Shown: positions 42,110-44,562 of the stretch, piece after piece | How the letters are laid out: the number at the start of each line of letters is the position of its first letter | How positions within the stretch are numbered: the first letter of the stretch is position 1 | Assembly (NCBI RefSeq): GCF_003027925.1 | Contig: NZ_PYPS01000049.1 | Location: forward strand, 1-44,562 | Reading direction: 5' to 3' | Length of the DNA: 44,562 bases | Origin: Micromonospora sp. RP3T | Lineage (GTDB): Bacteria; Actinomycetota; Actinomycetes; Mycobacteriales; Micromonosporaceae | Program-made: the position numbers and the translations under genes | The notes under the pieces: generated by a model | What the model saw: the letters and a program-made list of their open reading frames with translations, nothing else | Databases searched by the model: none | What the model was told of the DNA's origin: nothing

Positions 42110-43375
42110 GTGGCACTCGTGGTGCAGAAGTACGGCGGGTCCTCCGTCGCCAACGCCGAGCGGATCAAGCGGGTGGCCGAGCGCATCGTGGCGGCCCGCA
42201 AGGCGGGCGACGACGTGGTCGTGGTGGTCTCCGCCATGGGCGACACCACCGACGAGCTGCTCGACCTGGCCAACCAGGTCAGCCCGCTGCCGCCCGGCCG
42301 CGAGCTGGACATGCTGCTCACCGCCGGGGAGCGGATCTCCATGGCGCTGCTCGCCATGGCCATCCACAACCTGGGGTACGAAGCCCGCTCGTTCACCGGT
42401 TCCCAGGCCGGCGTGATCACCACCTCGGTGCACGGCCGCGCCCGGATCATCGACGTGACCCCGGGCCGGCTCAAGGGCGCGCTCGACGAGGGCGCGGTGG
42501 TGATCGTCGCCGGCTTCCAGGGTGTCTCGCAGGACACCAAGGACGTCACCACGCTCGGCCGGGGCGGCTCGGACACCACCGCGGTGGCGCTCGCCGCCGC
42601 GCTGCACGCGGACGTCTGCGAGATCTACACCGACGTGGACGGCATCTTCTCCGCCGACCCGCGGATCGTGCCGAACGCCCGGCACATCAAGCACATCACC
42701 TACGAGGAGATGCTGGAGCTGGCCGCCTGCGGCGCGAAGGTGCTGCACCTGCGCAGCGTCGAGTACGCCCGGCGTGCGGGGTTGCCGATCCACGTCCGTT
42801 CGTCATACTCGACCAACACCGGCACCATGGTCACCGGATCGATGGAGGACCTTCCCGTGGAACAGGCACTGATCACCGGGGTCGCCCACGACCGCAGCGA
42901 GGCGAAGATCACCATCGTCGGGGTGCCCGACGAGCCGGGCGCCGCCGCGCGGATCTTCGACACCGTGGCCGGTGCCGAGATCAACATCGACATGATCGTG
43001 CAGAACGTCTCCACCGAGGGCACCGGCCGCACCGACATCTCGTTCACGCTGCCCAAGGCGGACGGGCCGACCGCGATGGCCGCGCTCAGCAAGATCCAGG
43101 AGCCGGTCAAGTTCAAGGGCCTGCTCTACGACGACCACGTCGGCAAGGTCTCCCTGATCGGCGCTGGCATGCGCTCGCACCCGGGCGTCGCCGCCGGCTT
43201 CTTCGCCGCGCTCGGCACCGCCGGCGTGAACATCGAAATGATCTCCACGTCCGAGATCCGGGTCTCCGTGGTCTGCCGGGACACCGACCTCGACAAGGCG
43301 GTCAAGGCCATCCACGACGCCTTCGAGCTGGGTGGTGACACCGAAGCCGTCGTCTACGCCGGCACCGGGCGGTAG
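42110..43375 (+). CDS. ask: aspartate kinase
   Basis: The 421-residue protein is a complete aspartokinase. VQKYGGSSVANAERIKRVAE is the ATP-site opening, followed by AGERISMALLAMAI, GRGGSDTTAVALAAALHADVCEIYTDVDGIFSADPRIVPNAR and tandem ACT domains (ITIVGVPDEPGAAARIF; VSLIGAGMRSHPGVAAGFF) that bind lysine and threonine. It makes aspartyl phosphate, the first step to lysine, threonine, methionine and diaminopimelate. An internal GGAGG (42844-42848) precedes GTG 42857 in frame, so the regulatory beta subunit may also be made separately, as known for alpha2-beta2 aspartokinases. asd follows 5 nt later. Confidence 0.95.
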   Translation: MALVVQKYGGSSVANAERIKRVAERIVAARKAGDDVVVVVSAMGDTTDELLDLANQVSPLPPGRELDMLLTAGERISMALLAMAIHNLGYEARSFTGSQAGVITTSVHGRARIIDVTPGRLKGALDEGAVVIVAGFQGVSQDTKDVTTLGRGGSDTTAVALAAALHADVCEIYTDVDGIFSADPRIVPNARHIKHITYEEMLELAACGAKVLHLRSVEYARRAGLPIHVRSSYSTNTGTMVTGSMEDLPVEQALITGVAHDRSEAKITIVGVPDEPGAAARIFDTVAGAEINIDMIVQNVSTEGTGRTDISFTLPKADGPTAMAALSKIQEPVKFKGLLYDDHVGKVSLIGAGMRSHPGVAAGFFAALGTAGVNIEMISTSEIRVSVVCRDTDLDKAVKAIHDAFELGGDTEAVVYAGTGR

Positions 43376-43380
43376 CGCGG

Positions 43381-44439
43381 ATGCCGTCGCTGCCCACCCT
43401 CGCCGTGGTCGGGGCGACCGGTGCCGTCGGCACGGTCATGTGCCAGATCCTCTCCGCCCGCCGCAACGTGTGGGGCGAGATCCGGCTGCTCGCCTCCGAG
43501 CGCTCGGTCGGCCGCCGGGTGCCGTGCCGTGGCGAGGAGCTGACCGTCCGGGCGCTCACCGCCGACGCGTTCGACGGCGTCGACGTGGCGATGTTCGACC
43601 TGCCCGACGACGTCTCGGCCGAGTGGGCGCCGATCGCGGTGTCCCGGGGCGCGGTGGTGGTGGACAACTCCGGCGCGTTCCGGATGGACCGGGACGTGCC
43701 GTTGGTGGTCCCCGAGATCAACCCCGATCAGGTACGCAACCGGGCCAAGGGGATCATCGCCAACGCCAACTGCACCACGCTGGCGATGATCGTGGCGATC
43801 GCTCCGCTGCACCGCGAGTACGGCCTGCGCGAGCTGGTCCTCGCCTCCTACCAGTCGGCCTCCGGGGCGGGGCGGACCGGGGTGGACGCGCTGCACCTCC
43901 AGCTCGGCAAGATCGCCGGTGACCGGGCGCTCGGCTCCCGGGCCGGCGACGTGCGCCAGGCGGTCGGCGAGGAGCTGGGCCCGTTTCCGGCCCCGTTGGC
44001 GCTCAACGTGGTGCCCTGGGCCGGCTCGCTGGGTGACGGCGGCTGGTCCTCCGAGGAGTTGAAGCTCCGCAACGAGTCCCGCAAGATCCTCGGCCTGCCC
44101 GACCTGAAGGTCTCCGCGACCTGCGTACGGGTGCCGGTGGTGACCGGCCACTCGGTCGCCGTGCACGCGGTCTTCGCCACCGAGGTGGCCGCCGGGGGAG
44201 CCCGCGAGGCGTTGCGCAACGCGCCGGGCGTGATCCTGGTCGACGACCCGGCCGCCGGGGAGTTCCCGATGCCGATCGACGCGGTCGGCACCGACCCGTC
44301 CTGGGTCGGCCGTATCCGCCGCGCGGTGGACGACCCGCGCGCGCTGGACCTGTTCGTGACCGGTGACAACCTCCGTAAGGGCGCCGCCCTCAACACCACC
44401 CAGATCGCCGAGCTCCTGGCCAAGGAACTAACCCCCTAA
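43381..44439 (+). CDS. asd: aspartate-semialdehyde dehydrogenase
   Basis: The 352-residue protein has the NADP site LAVVGATGAVGTVM, SERSVGRRVP, NSGAFRMDRDVPLVVPEIN, the catalytic C131 in NANCTT, SYQSASGAGRTG, and the substrate-site motif VPVVTGHSVAVH. It reduces aspartyl phosphate to the semialdehyde, the next step after the aspartate kinase. ATG 43381 lies 5 nt after the ask stop, so the two genes form an operon, the usual actinomycete order. A terminator follows. Confidence 0.95.
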   Translation: MPSLPTLAVVGATGAVGTVMCQILSARRNVWGEIRLLASERSVGRRVPCRGEELTVRALTADAFDGVDVAMFDLPDDVSAEWAPIAVSRGAVVVDNSGAFRMDRDVPLVVPEINPDQVRNRAKGIIANANCTTLAMIVAIAPLHREYGLRELVLASYQSASGAGRTGVDALHLQLGKIAGDRALGSRAGDVRQAVGEELGPFPAPLALNVVPWAGSLGDGGWSSEELKLRNESRKILGLPDLKVSATCVRVPVVTGHSVAVHAVFATEVAAGGAREALRNAPGVILVDDPAAGEFPMPIDAVGTDPSWVGRIRRAVDDPRALDLFVTGDNLRKGAALNTTQIAELLAKELTP

Positions 44440-44472
44440 CTCGAAAATCGACCGTGACTTGACGTGCGGCAG

Positions 44473-44501
44473 CATCCCGCGTCGCGAAGCGGCGCGGGAT
44501 G
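44473..44501. terminator. ask-asd terminator
   Basis: CATCCCGCGTCGC and GCGGCGCGGGATG form a 13-bp stem with one G-U pair around a GAA loop (44473-44501), followed by GGTCTT. It lies 33 nt after the asd stop and 19 nt from the possible convergent gene at the edge. Confidence 0.88.
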
Positions 44502-44520
44502 GGTCTTGTGGGGTGGTGCG

Positions 44521-44562
44521 TTAGGCGGCGAGGTCGAGGGTGACGCGGTAGCCGAGGGCTTC
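44521..44562 (-). CDS. possible 3' end of a minus-strand gene (partial)
   Basis: The last 42 nt read on the minus strand as EALGYRVTLDLAA and a TAA stop. The frame is open to the window edge and is preceded by a bidirectional terminator. The phrase resembles the C-terminal tails of some actinobacterial transposases, but 13 residues are too few for a family call. Confidence 0.35.
   Translation of the reverse strand, partial: EALGYRVTLDLAA

Overview
The window is about 44.6 kb of very GC-rich DNA. Its GC-ending codons, frequent GTG starts, several leaderless promoters, and the dnaX/ybaB/recR and ask-asd gene orders point to a high-GC actinomycete. Family-level protein features (DUF6230/DUF6114 pair, TadA with its associated protein, CBM2-bearing glycosidase) fit a Micromonospora-like member of the Micromonosporaceae. 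The genus is inferred; there is no 16S sequence here.

Layout. 1-160: 5S rRNA closing an rrn operon, with its terminator. 0.3-14.8 kb: chromosomal housekeeping and accessory genes: an F420-reductase-type dehydrogenase, a VanW/YoaR wall protein, NudC, a DUF6230/DUF6114 membrane pair behind a possible double operator, a DUF885 hydrolase, a Uma2 protein, an EamA exporter, an HhH-PHP protein, an M23 lipoprotein, small proteins, TadA and its partner, and DeoD. 14.9-17.1 kb: tRNA-Ser(CGA), then three uncharacterised minus-strand genes. 17.28-20.97 kb: the most unusual part. An ABC transporter ATPase gene stops inside its Walker A motif, and a decayed LuxR-type helix-turn-helix fragment lies 3.4 kb further on. 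Between them is a divergent two-gene cassette: a small EACC1-like protein, and an 868-residue protein joining a caspase domain, a GHKL-type ATPase and a VMAP-C-like domain. This looks like a biological-conflict (defence or regulated cell death) module that replaced most of an ABC transporter/two-component operon.

21-23.3 kb: a secreted CBM2-F5/8C-GH26 mannanase with an operator palindrome inside its promoter, tRNA-Ser(GGA) and SRP RNA. 23.4-27.2 kb: dnaX, ybaB, recR. 27.3-33.3 kb: a complete dpp-type peptide importer. 33.3-36.0 kb: a hypothetical gene overlapping a secreted HNH nuclease lipoprotein gene, then a DHA2-type MFS exporter whose last codons come from an intergenic repeat. 36.1-38.04 kb: leuA with a leucine-rich leader peptide and attenuator-like hairpin. 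38.1-41.8 kb: an MFS gene with a divergent ArsR-type regulator, a nitroreductase and a lipoprotein. 42.1-44.4 kb: ask-asd. The window ends in what may be the tail of a minus-strand gene.

A GGGGCCCC/TTAACGCC intergenic repeat occurs after tadA and twice, in opposite orientations, between the MFS gene and leuA. No CRISPR array, prophage structural gene or complete transposase gene was seen.
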